Of a stretch of DNA of 64,000 nt, positions 17,011-25,869 are shown one piece after another. The first letter of the stretch is position 1; every line of letters starts with the position of its first letter. This DNA is from Fen-1058 sp964398185 (GTDB lineage: Bacteria; Chloroflexota; Anaerolineae; Fen-1058). Where the stretch lies: positions 1-64,000 of the forward strand of contig CAYNML010000025.1 in NCBI GenBank assembly GCA_964398185.1. The letters are read 5' to 3'. The notes beneath the pieces were generated by a model. It made no database searches and was not told the DNA's origin. It worked only from the letters and a program-made list of their open reading frames with translations. A program made the translations under genes and the position numbers.

Positions 17011-17760
17011 ATGTCTCAACTGGAAGATCGAATCGCCGTGGTTACCGGGGGCGCGCAGGGCATTGGCCGCGCTATTGCGGAGTTGTTCGCCAGGCGCGGG
17101 GCGCACCTTGTCATTGCCGACATCAATCAGGAAAAGGCCGAAGCCACAGCCCAGGCCATTGCGGCCAACACCGGCCGCCGCGTCATCGCCGTCAAGACCA
17201 ATGTCATCGACAGCGACAGCGCCCAGGCCATGGCCGATCGCGCGATTGCGGAGTTTGGCCGGATCGATATTCTGGTCAACAATGCGGGCACGACGCGCGA
17301 CAATTTGATCGTCCGCATCAGCGACGCAGATTGGGATCTGGTGCTGGGCATCAACCTCAAGGGCGCGTTCAATTGCTCCAAGGCGGTGGTGCGCGGCATG
17401 ATGAAGCAGCGGGCGGGCCGCATCGTCAACATCTCGTCGGTGTCGGGCCTGGCGGGGCAGGCGGGCCAGACCAACTACTCGGCGTCGAAGGCAGGCTTGA
17501 TCGGTTTCACGAAGGCCCTCGCCCGCGAGGTGGGTTCGCGCGGGATCACGGTGAATGCCGTCGCGCCGGGCTTTGTGCCGACGGATCTGACCAGCGACAT
17601 TCTGGCCAAGATGAAGGATGAAGCGATCAAGATGACGCCCTTGGGCCGCCTCGCCTCGGTCGAGGATATTGCCTACGCCGTCGGTTTTCTGGTGTCCGAT
17701 GAAGCCTCGTTCATCACCGGGCAGGTGCTGAGCGTGGACGGCGGCATGGTGATGCAATAG
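17011..17760 (+). CDS. fabG: 3-oxoacyl-ACP reductase FabG, copy 2
   Basis: 249 residues with TGGAQGIGRA, NNAGTTRDNLIVRI, SSVSG, NYSASK and a DGGMVMQ end. The stretch from YSASK through VAPGFVPTDLT is nearly identical to copy 1, but the N-terminal half differs (DINQEKAEATAQA), pointing to an old tandem duplication with some homogenisation or strong constraint. One copy may act in ACP-linked synthesis and the other on CoA substrates such as acetoacetyl-CoA; that is a guess. Confidence 0.9.
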   Translation: MSQLEDRIAVVTGGAQGIGRAIAELFARRGAHLVIADINQEKAEATAQAIAANTGRRVIAVKTNVIDSDSAQAMADRAIAEFGRIDILVNNAGTTRDNLIVRISDADWDLVLGINLKGAFNCSKAVVRGMMKQRAGRIVNISSVSGLAGQAGQTNYSASKAGLIGFTKALAREVGSRGITVNAVAPGFVPTDLTSDILAKMKDEAIKMTPLGRLASVEDIAYAVGFLVSDEASFITGQVLSVDGGMVMQ

Positions 17761-17814
17761 GCGCTGCGGCGCGCCCGACAGACTGGCGAGGGCAAGCGGG
17801 ATAAGGAGCACAGC

Positions 17815-18165
17815 ATGTACGAAGAGTCGCAGGGCACGATCACGATTGCCACGACGGTGCTGAACACCATCGCGCGGCTGACGGCGCTCAGCGTGCCGGG
17901 CGTGGCGCGGATGGGCAACAATGGTCAGCTGCTGCAGACCAACATCGGGACCAACATCAAAGTCGTCAACGACAAAGTGAAGGCCGACATCTTCGTGGTG
18001 GTCCGCGCGGATGCCAACTTCTACGAGACCGGCCAGAAGATCCAACAGGAAGTGACGCGCTCGATCAAGGAGATCGTCGGGATGGATGTGCAGGCCATTA
18101 ACGTGTACATCCAGGATGTTGAGTATCCGCAGCCCGCGCCAGTCGCCGCCGACGCCGAGAAGTAA
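17815..18165 (+). CDS. Asp23/Gls24 family protein, copy 2
   Basis: 116 residues with the family pattern TITIATTVLNTIARLTAL and QAINVYIQDVEYP at the C-terminus. It lies 32 bp before nusB, the common Asp23-NusB arrangement in Gram-positives and Chloroflexota. GGATAAGGAG precedes the ATG. The function is unknown; it is a distant paralogue of the protein at 5982-6338. Confidence 0.85.
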   Translation: MYEESQGTITIATTVLNTIARLTALSVPGVARMGNNGQLLQTNIGTNIKVVNDKVKADIFVVVRADANFYETGQKIQQEVTRSIKEIVGMDVQAINVYIQDVEYPQPAPVAADAEK

Positions 18166-18196
18166 CCGGTTACGACCGCGAGCAAGTTGATTCATT

Positions 18197-18604
18197 GTGA
18201 AAGCCAGACAACACGGGCGCGTGGCCGCGCTGAAGGCCCTTTACGAACTCGATACGACGAACCATCCTGTGGGCGTGGTGCTGATCCAGCGGTTCGCCGA
18301 AGAACACCTGTCACCGGCAGGCGAGGAGTTCGCGCGCACACTGGTGACAGGCGTCCACGCACAGCGCGCCGCGCTGGACGCCCTGATCCAGCAGCACGCG
18401 CCGGAGTGGCCGGTCGATCAGATGGCCGTGGTCGATCGGAACGTGCTGCGCATCGCCATCTACGAGTTTCACATCGCCCATCTCACGCCCCTGAAGGTCG
18501 CCATCAACGAAGCGATCGAACTCGCCAAAACCTTCGGCTCAGACAGCGCGCCGCGCTTTGTCAACGGCGTTCTCGGCGCGCTGGCCGAACCGGAGGTCTC
18601 GTAG
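18197..18604 (+). CDS. nusB: Transcription antitermination factor NusB
   Basis: 135 residues, all-helical NusB type: RQHGRVAALKALYELD at the start, NVLRIAIYEF, PLKVAINEAIELAKTFG and PRFVNGVLGAL at the end, all conserved NusB segments. NusB with NusE (S10) binds boxA for rRNA antitermination. The start is GTG at 18197; no ATG fits the conserved N-terminus. Confidence 0.93.
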   Translation: MKARQHGRVAALKALYELDTTNHPVGVVLIQRFAEEHLSPAGEEFARTLVTGVHAQRAALDALIQQHAPEWPVDQMAVVDRNVLRIAIYEFHIAHLTPLKVAINEAIELAKTFGSDSAPRFVNGVLGALAEPEVS

Positions 18605-18610
18605 ATTACC

Positions 18611-19099
18611 ATGGAAGTTTTTGGAATCGGGCCGCTGGAAATTGTGCTCATCGCCCTGGTCGCCTTCATCGTGCTGGGGCCAGATCGCATTCCGGGCGTC
18701 ATGCGCCAACTGGGCCAGTGGGCGCGCCAGCTGCGCGAACTGTCCCACAACATCACGCGCGATTACAACACCGAGATCCGCGAGATCACCGGCGAGATTA
18801 CGGCCCTGCAGGACGAGATCCGCAGCATCCAGCGCGATCTGGGCAGCCTCGCCACGGGCGTCATGCTGCCGCCGGTAGACGGCGTTCCGCCCGCCCGATC
18901 GAACACGGCGGCCCCGGCAGAACCGATCGGGCCGGAGCAGTCCGCCACGAAGCGCCAGGCGCTGACGGCTGACATCAAACGCGCCAGCCCGGCGGCGCCC
19001 GCGCCGCAAGCGTCGCCGCTGCCGGCAATGGAAACATCAACACCGTCCGCCGCGGCGCCGGCAGCCGGCCGGCAGCCTGAAGATTCCTTCGAGATATGA
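18611..19099 (+). CDS. Sec-independent translocase TatA/TatB-type protein
   Basis: 162 residues: one N-terminal membrane helix (EIVLIALVAFIVLGPDRIPG, with the FGPxK/LGPD hinge), an amphipathic helix, then a long Ala/Pro-rich soluble tail as in TatB. It overlaps tatC by 4 bp (ATGA). Only one TatA/B protein is visible, so it may serve both roles, as in minimal TatAC systems; a second tatA elsewhere is possible. Confidence 0.87.
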   Translation: MEVFGIGPLEIVLIALVAFIVLGPDRIPGVMRQLGQWARQLRELSHNITRDYNTEIREITGEITALQDEIRSIQRDLGSLATGVMLPPVDGVPPARSNTAAPAEPIGPEQSATKRQALTADIKRASPAAPAPQASPLPAMETSTPSAAAPAAGRQPEDSFEI

Positions 19100-19803
19100 G
19101 CGATCTCCGCGATTCCAAGACGATGCCCATCATCGGGCACCTGCGCGAACTGCGCAACACGCTGATCAAATGCGTGATCGTGCTGCTCGTCACTTCGGCC
19201 ATCTCGCTGGCGTTCACCACGCAGATCCTGCAGTTTCTCATTGCGCCCTACGGCGGCATCCTGGAAACGATCGATCCCACTGAGAACGTGACCACTTACT
19301 TTCGTGTCGCGCTGATGTCCGGCGCGGTGCTGGCGATGCCGTTCCTGGTGTACTTCATCTGGTCATTCATCGCGCCGGGCCTGGAAGACAAAGAGAAACG
19401 CTATGTGCGCATCATTGTGCCGGGCGCAACCCTCTTGTTCATGCTGGGCGTGGCCTTTGCGTGGGCCATCATGCTCCCCGCCGCCATCGGTTTCCTGTCC
19501 ACGTTTGAGCCGGAGATCTTCAAGACCAGTTGGCGCGCGGCGGCTTACATCCCCTTCGTCACGTCGCTGATGTTCTGGATCGGCGTGGCCTTTCAACTGC
19601 CGCTGATCGTCTTCTTCCTCGCCAAGCTGAAGATCGTGACGGCGCAGAAGCTGCTGAGCGGGTGGCGCTTTGCCTTCGTCGGCGCGGCCATCGTGGCCGC
19701 CTTGATCACGCCCACCGTCGATCCGTTCAACATGGCGCTGGTCATGGCCCCGTTGATCTTCCTGTATTTCCTCAGCATTGCACTGGCGAAAGTCGCACGG
19801 TGA
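19096..19803 (+). CDS. tatC: Sec-independent protein translocase TatC
   Basis: 235 residues with six predicted membrane spans, the N-terminal HLRELRNTL motif required for twin-arginine recognition, and FxxxPxxxY-like FLVYFIWSFIAPGLEDKEKR. Translationally coupled to the TatA/B gene. It exports folded redox proteins, which fits the iron-sulfur enzymes in this genome, though none here has an obvious twin-arginine signal. Confidence 0.95.
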   Translation: MSDLRDSKTMPIIGHLRELRNTLIKCVIVLLVTSAISLAFTTQILQFLIAPYGGILETIDPTENVTTYFRVALMSGAVLAMPFLVYFIWSFIAPGLEDKEKRYVRIIVPGATLLFMLGVAFAWAIMLPAAIGFLSTFEPEIFKTSWRAAAYIPFVTSLMFWIGVAFQLPLIVFFLAKLKIVTAQKLLSGWRFAFVGAAIVAALITPTVDPFNMALVMAPLIFLYFLSIALAKVAR

Positions 19804-19809
19804 CGCAGC

Positions 19810-20283
19810 ATGTCCGCACCCGCCTTTCAAGACTTCTATCCTGATCACCTGAGTTATTGCTACGGCTGCGGCCGCCTCAACGAACACGGCTTGCAGATCA
19901 AGAGTTACTGGGACGGCGATGAGACGATCTGCACCTTCACGCCGCGCCCCGAACACATGGCGCTTCCGGGCTACGTCTACGGCGGATTGATCGCTTCGTT
20001 GATCGATTGCCACTGCACCGGCACGGCGGCTGCGGCTGCGTATCGCGCCGCGGGACGCGAGATGGGCAGCGAGCCGCCTTTTCGGTTCGTCACGGCCGCG
20101 CTGCACGTTGATTACGTGCGCCCCACCCCATTGGGCGTACCGTTGGAGATTCGCGCCCGCGTCACCGAACTGAAGGGCCGCAAGGTGGTGATGGAAGCCA
20201 CATTATCAGCAGAGGGGCAAGTCTGCGCGCGCGGCGAAGTGGTGGCGGTGCAGATGCCAGAACATCTGGCTGACGCTGGTTAG
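19810..20283 (+). CDS. PaaI-type hotdog-fold thioesterase
   Basis: 157 residues. CYGCGRLNEHGLQIKSYW and GYVYGGLIASLIDCHCTG match the PaaI/DUF4442-like hotdog thioesterases that hydrolyse acyl-CoA; the GG-x-x-x-x-x-D patch carries the putative catalytic Asp. It starts 6 bp after tatC. The substrate is unknown. Confidence 0.8.
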   Translation: MSAPAFQDFYPDHLSYCYGCGRLNEHGLQIKSYWDGDETICTFTPRPEHMALPGYVYGGLIASLIDCHCTGTAAAAAYRAAGREMGSEPPFRFVTAALHVDYVRPTPLGVPLEIRARVTELKGRKVVMEATLSAEGQVCARGEVVAVQMPEHLADAG

Positions 20284-20311
20284 GATTGATACGTGATGGC
20301 CGCTAACCCGC

Positions 20312-20425
20312 TCCTATGAAGAGGCGGTCGAAGAGGCATTGTGCTTCGGCGGGATTAACGGGGTGATGCACCGCATCAAAGTCAAAACCAAACGGGACGT
20401 CGCCGACATCCCGCCGCTGCTGTGA
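20312..20425 (+). pseudogene. Remnant of a YdeI/OmpD-associated-like gene
   Basis: A 37-codon frame reads SYEEAVEEALCFGGINGVMHR and then a short basic tail before TGA. SYEEAVEEALCFGWIDG is the N-terminal hallmark of the YdeI (bacteriocin-protection) family, but the rest of the ~190-residue protein is missing and the conserved W is G. No start with a ribosome-binding site is visible. It is probably a decayed fragment; short length keeps confidence modest. Confidence 0.5.
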
Positions 20426-20457
20426 ATTAAGCGGCGGCCTCGACCCCAGTCCGCAAA

Positions 20458-20486
20458 TTGACAGACGCCCCATCCTCAGATAAACT
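20458..20486 (+). promoter_or_regulatory. Sigma-70-type promoter of the FFLEELY-motif gene
   Basis: TTGACA (20458-20463), 17-bp spacer, TAAACT (20481-20486), 36 bp before the start codon. An ACGCATTACGCATTACG direct repeat lies between promoter and gene. Confidence 0.65.
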
Positions 20487-20522
20487 GATAGGCGAGCCTC
20501 ACGCATTACGCATTACGCCATC

Positions 20523-21251
20523 ATGTCCAAACATATTCACGACCTCATCAGCAACATCGGCAAAGTCAGCCACCGCGAAGAAATCGAGCGCAGCGGGCTG
20601 GACCCCAAACTCGCTTTGCTGCGCGTGTGGCAGGGCGAGCGGCTGGCACGCACCTACGCCGACCTGCTCGATCAGCCGCGCTATCGTCCCGCCTGCCTGT
20701 TCTTCCTCGACGACATCTACGCCGCCCGCGATTTCAGCCAGCGCGATCATGATCTGGAAACGATGTATGACTTCATGCGCCGCTTTGTGCCGGACGCCGT
20801 CTCGCGCCCGGCCGCGCTGACGATCAAGCTGCATCGCATGAGCGAAGCGCTGGATCGCAAGTTGTTGGACGTGCTGGCGAATCAACTGGGCATCACGGAC
20901 TCGATCACGGTGGAGCAGTACGCCGAGGCATATCGGCGCTGTAACAACTACCAGGAACGCGTGGAGCAGATCGACGCCATCATTGATATTTGCGAACACA
21001 TCGACAGTATCGTGCGCAATCCCATTACCGGCCCGGCGCTGGGCATCGCCAAGCGGCCGCTGCGCGGGGCGGGTTACGGCGAAGTGGTGTCATTCCTGGA
21101 GCGCGGGTACGACAGCTTCAAACGGATGCACGGCTCGCGCCACTTCCGCAAGACGCTGCAAGAGCGCGAAATGGGCATCCTCGATCGGTTCTATGCCCAC
21201 GATCCTGATCCCTTCCGGTTTGAGATGTCCCTGCCGGCCGCCGCGGAGTAA
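20523..21251 (+). CDS. FFLEELY-motif family protein
   Basis: 242 residues. ACLFFLDDIYAARDFSQRD followed by DLETMYDFM corresponds to the FFLEELY...DFSxRDxDL signature of an uncharacterised bacterial family; here the motif reads FFLDDIY. The remainder is helical with no membrane segment. The function is unknown. It has its own promoter and precedes a patatin gene by 150 bp. Confidence 0.75.
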   Translation: MSKHIHDLISNIGKVSHREEIERSGLDPKLALLRVWQGERLARTYADLLDQPRYRPACLFFLDDIYAARDFSQRDHDLETMYDFMRRFVPDAVSRPAALTIKLHRMSEALDRKLLDVLANQLGITDSITVEQYAEAYRRCNNYQERVEQIDAIIDICEHIDSIVRNPITGPALGIAKRPLRGAGYGEVVSFLERGYDSFKRMHGSRHFRKTLQEREMGILDRFYAHDPDPFRFEMSLPAAAE

Positions 21252-21337
21252 TCCGTGAAGCGCAGATCTGCCGATCGGGTTGGAGAAAACCTGATATTGA
21301 TCCTATTGAACAGATGACAGTCAGATAGCACGTCCGA

Positions 21338-21367
21338 TTGACCCCCCTGCCTGATCGGCGGTACAAT
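21338..21367 (+). promoter_or_regulatory. Probable promoter of the patatin gene
   Basis: TTGACC (21338-21343), 18-bp spacer, TACAAT (21362-21367), about 31 bp before the ATG. Confidence 0.55.
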
Positions 21368-21398
21368 CTACGTAACCCCTCAGCCCAAGGCAGGAACC

Positions 21399-22754
21399 AT
21401 GCGTTCACCGTTGCGCAACCATCGCGGTAAAACGGCGCTCGTGCTGGCCGGCGGCGGCCTCTCTGGCGCGATGTACGAAATCGGCGCGCTGCGCGCCATC
21501 GATGACATTCTGACCGATCGCACCGTCAACGACTTTGACATCTACGTGGGCACCAGCGCCGGGGCCATTGTGTGCGCGCTGCTGGCCAACGGCGCCACGC
21601 CGGAGATGATGCTGCAAGGGTTGTCCGGCGATCTGCCCGGCATCCGGCCCATCGAACGCCGCGATCTATTCCACCTGAACGTGCAGGATGTGTTGAAATT
21701 AGGCATCAAACTGCCGCGCACCCTGTTGGGCGCGTGGACGCATTATCTGCGCTACATTACCGACATCACGCTGTTCGATCTGTTGTGGTCTGTCTCGGAG
21801 GCGCTGCCCACCGGCATGTACGACAGTCTGGCGCTGGAAGCCTACATGCGCGAGATTATCAACAACTTCGGCGGCGTCAACGATTTCACCCGGCTGCGCC
21901 CGGAATTGCACATCGTCGCCACCGATCTCGACTCGGGCAAGCGCGCCGTGTTCGGGCCGGACAGCAACCAGGCGGTGCCCATCTCGCTGGCGATTGCGGC
22001 CTCGACGGCGGTGCCGCTGCTCTATCGGCCGGTACGCATCGCCGATCACGACTACGTCGACGGCAGTGTGCGCGGCAATGCCAGCGTCGATCTGGCCGTC
22101 GAGCGCGGCGCCACACTGGTCATCGTGATCAATCCGCTGGTGCCGTTTGACAATAGCGATCACCGCTCGGTGCCTTTTATCGGCCCCGATGGCAGTTATC
22201 TCAGCGACAAGGGCTTGACGGGCGTCGCGCAGCAGGTGGGGCGCATCCAATCACACGGCGGCTTGATCTATCACATCAAGCAATTGCGCAAGACGCACCC
22301 CGAAGTGGACATCGTGCTCATCGAGCCAACCCAGCGCGACTACCAGATGACGTTCTCCAACATCATGCGTTATTCCACGCGCCTGACGCTGGCGCGGCAC
22401 GGTTTCGAAACTGTCACGCTGAATCTGGCGGAGAATTACGCTCATTTCGACACGCTGCTCAGCCGCCACGGCATCCCCATCTCCGAGGCGCTGGTGGACG
22501 AGGAACTGGAAGCAATCCGCGCGGCCGACAACCGGCCGGGCGTGTTGCAGCGCATTCTGGAACGCCGCCCGGTGCAACTGAAGCGATCGGCCAGGCCGAC
22601 AACGGTGACCGAATCGTTGTCGAACCTCAGTGACACGCTGGATGAGCTCGACGCGATCTTGAGCGATTGGCCGAATCGTGAAAGCCGACGAGCCGCGCAT
22701 CCCTTGCCAGCCGATATTATTGGCGCGCGCACCCCGGCGCGATCGCACGAGTGA
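21399..22754 (+). CDS. Patatin-like phospholipase, long form
   Basis: 451 residues. The oxyanion loop GGGLSGAMYEIG (about 18-29), the nucleophile GTSAGA (Ser about 53) and the Asp of DYVDGSVRGN (about 223) make a complete Ser-Asp dyad. The C-terminal 150 residues, beyond the patatin fold, are charged and end in a low-complexity tail. Likely a lipid acyl hydrolase. Its position beside phasin/PhaR and lipid genes suggests membrane-lipid or PHA-granule work, which is inference. Confidence 0.87.
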   Translation: MRSPLRNHRGKTALVLAGGGLSGAMYEIGALRAIDDILTDRTVNDFDIYVGTSAGAIVCALLANGATPEMMLQGLSGDLPGIRPIERRDLFHLNVQDVLKLGIKLPRTLLGAWTHYLRYITDITLFDLLWSVSEALPTGMYDSLALEAYMREIINNFGGVNDFTRLRPELHIVATDLDSGKRAVFGPDSNQAVPISLAIAASTAVPLLYRPVRIADHDYVDGSVRGNASVDLAVERGATLVIVINPLVPFDNSDHRSVPFIGPDGSYLSDKGLTGVAQQVGRIQSHGGLIYHIKQLRKTHPEVDIVLIEPTQRDYQMTFSNIMRYSTRLTLARHGFETVTLNLAENYAHFDTLLSRHGIPISEALVDEELEAIRAADNRPGVLQRILERRPVQLKRSARPTTVTESLSNLSDTLDELDAILSDWPNRESRRAAHPLPADIIGARTPARSHE

Positions 22755-22774
22755 ACCGGCCTGGCTGCCAATGA

Positions 22775-22802
22775 AAACCGGGGCTCATCCAAGCCCCGGT
22801 TT
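22775..22802. terminator. Bidirectional terminator between convergent genes
   Basis: An 11-bp perfect stem AAACCGGGGCT / AGCCCCGGTTT, loop 6 nt, with A and T tracts on the two flanks, between the patatin and acyltransferase genes. Confidence 0.75.
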
Positions 22803-22810
22803 CGCGTGGT

Positions 22811-24076
22811 CTAGCCTTTGAACACTGATTTGCGCTGTGCCAGCCGGTCGTTGATCATCCTCTGCACCACGCCGCGCACCTGATCGGTGAGCTGTGAAAC
22901 GAGCAGCAAGTTCTGATCGGCCTTGGGGCCGTAGCCGTCCATGGAAATTGGTTCGCCAATGTCGATGTACCACTTCGTCGGCATTGGAATAACCCCCAAC
23001 AGGCCCAGCCACGGGAAAGTCGGCGTAATCGGAAAGAACGGGAAACCGATCAGCTTCGCAATCAGATCGGATTTGGCCAATGACACATAGGTTTCTTCTG
23101 CGCCGACGACGGACACCGGCAGGATGGGGGTATTGGTCTTCAAGGCCATGCGGATGAACCCGCCTCGCCCAAAGCGGGCCAGCTGGTAGCGATCTTTGTA
23201 CAGCTTGCCGACGCCCTTGATGCCCTCCGGAAACACGGATACCAGCTCGTCGTTTTCCAGCAAACGGATGCCATTATCCTCCGTCGCGGTCACTTGCCCG
23301 CACTTCACAAAGAGGGGCGAAACAAAAGGCAAAGTGGGAAACCACGAAGCGAACATCGTGCGCACCAGGCGATTACCGGGGTGCTCCAACCGGACCGCCG
23401 AGGCCAGCATCGCGCCATCAAACGGCAGCTGCCCCGAGTGATTTGCGACGAATAAAGCGCGGCCCGTGCCGGGCACTCGTTCCAGCCCCGTCGTCGTGAC
23501 GCGCCAGTACTTACGATAGAGAAATTCGAAAAACGGCGACACGGCTTCCAGCACTTCGAGGTCCATGCCCCATTCGTCGGTTTCGTATTCGCCGCGCAGG
23601 CGGCGCTGCACCGTGGCCGCCTGGAACTGCACCGTCTGGTTGGCGATGAACCACGCGCCCTTCCATGTGTCGATGTCCAACAAATCGCCCGCCACCGAGC
23701 GCAGCTTGTCGAAGTTGGACTTGCCCAGGATGTTCTGGGCGGCCTCGATCGCATTTTGCGCGCCGGGCAGGTTTGCGGGCGCAAAGGCCGGGCTGAGTTC
23801 CCTTAAGCGAGTGATCAGATCGTTGAGCTCTTGTACCAACTGCTGCTGCAACTGCTCGACCGGCAGTTCTGCCTCACCGGCTGCCGTACCGCCGTTCGAC
23901 GCAGGTTGCGCGGACGCGAACGCCGGTTCAGGCGGGGGGCCGCTGATCTCCTCGAGGGCCGCCACGGCTTTCTTGACCTTCACCTCGCCGTTACCGTCGG
24001 CTGGCTTCAATTCCGTCGGGACCGCCGGGGCTGATCGGGTGGTGCGACGCCGGGTGGGTTTCTTCGGCTCGGTCAT
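22811..24076 (-). CDS. Lysophospholipid (1-acylglycerol-3-phosphate) acyltransferase family protein
   Basis: 421 residues. The N-terminal ~150 residues are Pro/Ala-rich and helical. The PlsC core has NHSGQLPFD (HxxxxD, about residue 210) and VFPEGIKGVGK, the acyl-acceptor site. It transfers acyl groups to a lysophospholipid or related acceptor at the membrane. It is the last gene of a three-gene minus-strand operon (SCP2, SDR, acyltransferase) linked by 4-bp overlaps. Confidence 0.85.
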   Translation of the reverse strand: MTEPKKPTRRRTTRSAPAVPTELKPADGNGEVKVKKAVAALEEISGPPPEPAFASAQPASNGGTAAGEAELPVEQLQQQLVQELNDLITRLRELSPAFAPANLPGAQNAIEAAQNILGKSNFDKLRSVAGDLLDIDTWKGAWFIANQTVQFQAATVQRRLRGEYETDEWGMDLEVLEAVSPFFEFLYRKYWRVTTTGLERVPGTGRALFVANHSGQLPFDGAMLASAVRLEHPGNRLVRTMFASWFPTLPFVSPLFVKCGQVTATEDNGIRLLENDELVSVFPEGIKGVGKLYKDRYQLARFGRGGFIRMALKTNTPILPVSVVGAEETYVSLAKSDLIAKLIGFPFFPITPTFPWLGLLGVIPMPTKWYIDIGEPISMDGYGPKADQNLLLVSQLTDQVRGVVQRMINDRLAQRKSVFKG

Positions 24077-25188
24077 TGGCTCTTCTCCTCGTACAGACTG
24101 CTATCCGCGGCTTCGGCAATCGTATCCGCCTGGGTGCGACCGCGCGGGCGCGGGCGCGCTGCGCCGCGGGCCATTTGCTGCCGCAGGTTCTTGCGGCGTT
24201 CGATGACGGTCCGCAGTCGTTCTTCCTCGGCCTCCTGCGCGGTCAGGCCGGAAACGGCCGCTTTCTGTTTCTGCAGGGCGGCAAATTCGCGCACCACGTC
24301 TTCGGCCAAGTGGGCGGGCTGGAAATCCAGGTCTTCACGCATGCGTTGCAGATCGCCCACGCACGGATAGCGCAGGTAATCGAAATCGATCGAGGTGAAC
24401 TGCGGGCCGAGGAACGATTCGCCCAGATAAGCGAAGGGGTGGAACACCGGCACCGGAAACTTGCCCGCCAGGCCGGTCAGTTTGAACAACGGCATCGCGC
24501 CCGGCGCCGCAATGTTGTAAGTGCCGGGCACTTCATAGATGACGGCGTGGGCCAACGCACCAGCCACATCATCTTCGTGCACGATCTGCACCACGGGATC
24601 GAAGCCCAGCAGCATGGGCGCCGTGTCGTCGCGCAGAAACCGCGCGAGGGGGGAAGCGACGGTCGGACCCAGGATGTGCGCGAAACGCAGGATCGTGATT
24701 TTGAGTTGGGGCGCCTGGCTGCGAAAGCCGGCGATGAAGGTCTCAATCTCCAACAGGTCGCGCAGCGTCCCGAAGTTGCGTTTGGCATGCAGCGGGTGAT
24801 CCTCGCGCAAGAAAGCAGAGTTCCCCGGCTGCGCGCCGTACAACAGCGTGCTGCTCATCAAGACGATGTGCTGGACGCCCGCTTCAGCACACGCGCTGAG
24901 CACCTTCATCGTGCCCATGACGTTGAATTCGAAGGCGCTCTCGCTAGGCCGGGCGCTTTCCTTGAAAGCCAGGTGCACGTAGGTGTGCACTTTCTCCTCG
25001 CGCAGCAGTTCCACCAGCAGCGGATTGCGCATATCGGCTTGAATGAAGTCGATGCCGCTGCCCTGCCGCGGCGGTTCGGTGTCCAGCCCGATCACGTGCA
25101 GCCCGGGTTCGGCTAGCAAGTGATCGGCCACGCGCCCGCCCCAATAACCGGCGACGCCATCAATGAGGACGACACGCTGTTCAGTCAT
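24073..25188 (-). CDS. NAD-dependent epimerase/dehydratase family protein (extended SDR)
   Basis: 371 residues with an N-terminal Rossmann motif DGVAGYWGGRVADHLL (GxxGxxG), QADMRN, and ILRFAHILGPTV. The usual catalytic YxxxK is not clear (LLYGAQPGN only), so it may bind rather than turn over a nucleotide-linked substrate. The tail is Arg/Glu-rich. It is co-translated with the acyltransferase downstream and the SCP2 gene upstream. Confidence 0.78.
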   Translation of the reverse strand: MTEQRVVLIDGVAGYWGGRVADHLLAEPGLHVIGLDTEPPRQGSGIDFIQADMRNPLLVELLREEKVHTYVHLAFKESARPSESAFEFNVMGTMKVLSACAEAGVQHIVLMSSTLLYGAQPGNSAFLREDHPLHAKRNFGTLRDLLEIETFIAGFRSQAPQLKITILRFAHILGPTVASPLARFLRDDTAPMLLGFDPVVQIVHEDDVAGALAHAVIYEVPGTYNIAAPGAMPLFKLTGLAGKFPVPVFHPFAYLGESFLGPQFTSIDFDYLRYPCVGDLQRMREDLDFQPAHLAEDVVREFAALQKQKAAVSGLTAQEAEEERLRTVIERRKNLRQQMARGAARPRPRGRTQADTIAEAADSSLYEEKSQ

Positions 25189-25631
25189 AGTGAAGTCTCC
25201 TGCTCCAAGATCAAGTGTTCCAGTCCTTTGACTTTCAACAAAGCGGGATACTGCTGATACAGCGGCGCGACGGCGGGGACGAGGCGCAGCACTTTGATCA
25301 CTGGGCCGGTGGTCTGTATCTGTCGCCGCGCTAGCGCCGAACCCAGGTTCACACGCCCAAGCCAGAAGTCGTGCGCCAGGTCGCCTGTCATGATCATGAC
25401 AATCTCAGGTTTCAGATCGCACGAGCCGAGGAAGACATCGACATAGCCGCCGAATTGGGTGGGCGCGCCGCACGCGCTAATCGTGATCTGGGCTTCAGGG
25501 CTGGAATAGCGCAGCTGAATCACCGTGTCGGATCGCGCGATGATGGGGCCGATGTTGGGGTCGCGTGCGGCGCGCTGCAGCAATTCACCGATGGTCTCAT
25601 AGAACTGCTGGCTGTCCTGAAACACGCTCAT
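25185..25631 (-). CDS. SCP2 sterol-binding domain protein
   Basis: 148 residues from the ATG at 25631 (GGGAGAG upstream); the GTG at 25649 was not used. The sequence fits the SCP2 lipid-transfer fold (IVMIMTGDLAHDFWLGRVNL). SCP2 domains hold fatty acyl-CoA or sterol-like ligands. First gene of the operon; two more SCP2-type proteins are encoded at 31821-32231 and 40345-40674. Confidence 0.8.
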   Translation of the reverse strand: MSVFQDSQQFYETIGELLQRAARDPNIGPIIARSDTVIQLRYSSPEAQITISACGAPTQFGGYVDVFLGSCDLKPEIVMIMTGDLAHDFWLGRVNLGSALARRQIQTTGPVIKVLRLVPAVAPLYQQYPALLKVKGLEHLILEQETSL

Positions 25632-25764
25632 GGCCGTCTCTCCCGCCACTGCAACGAGGCTGTACTTATCTTACCCTAAATCGCAGTCGGTGTACAGTCC
25701 TGCCGCAGCGCGTTACCGGTGCTGGCGGCAGCAAAATCTAACAAACATTTTATACGCCAGGCCC

Positions 25765-25796
25765 TTGACATTCATGACGCACTGTGTTATTATAAT
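25765..25796 (+). promoter_or_regulatory. Promoter of the phasin-like gene
   Basis: TTGACA (25765-25770) with TATTAT (25788-25793) at a 17-bp spacing; an overlapping TATAAT (25791-25796) would give 20 bp. About 75 bp upstream of the ATG. Confidence 0.7.
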
Positions 25797-25869
25797 GACG
25801 CAACGCGCAATGGTCAAGCGCGGAGCAACTGACAAAATCAAACTTCACTCTCTCTCAGGAGGATCTATC

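Noticed and set aside
16969..18195. 408-codon open frame opposite fabG copy 2 and the Asp23 gene
   Set aside because: Shadow frame over two genes with clear motifs; composition is His/Arg-rich.
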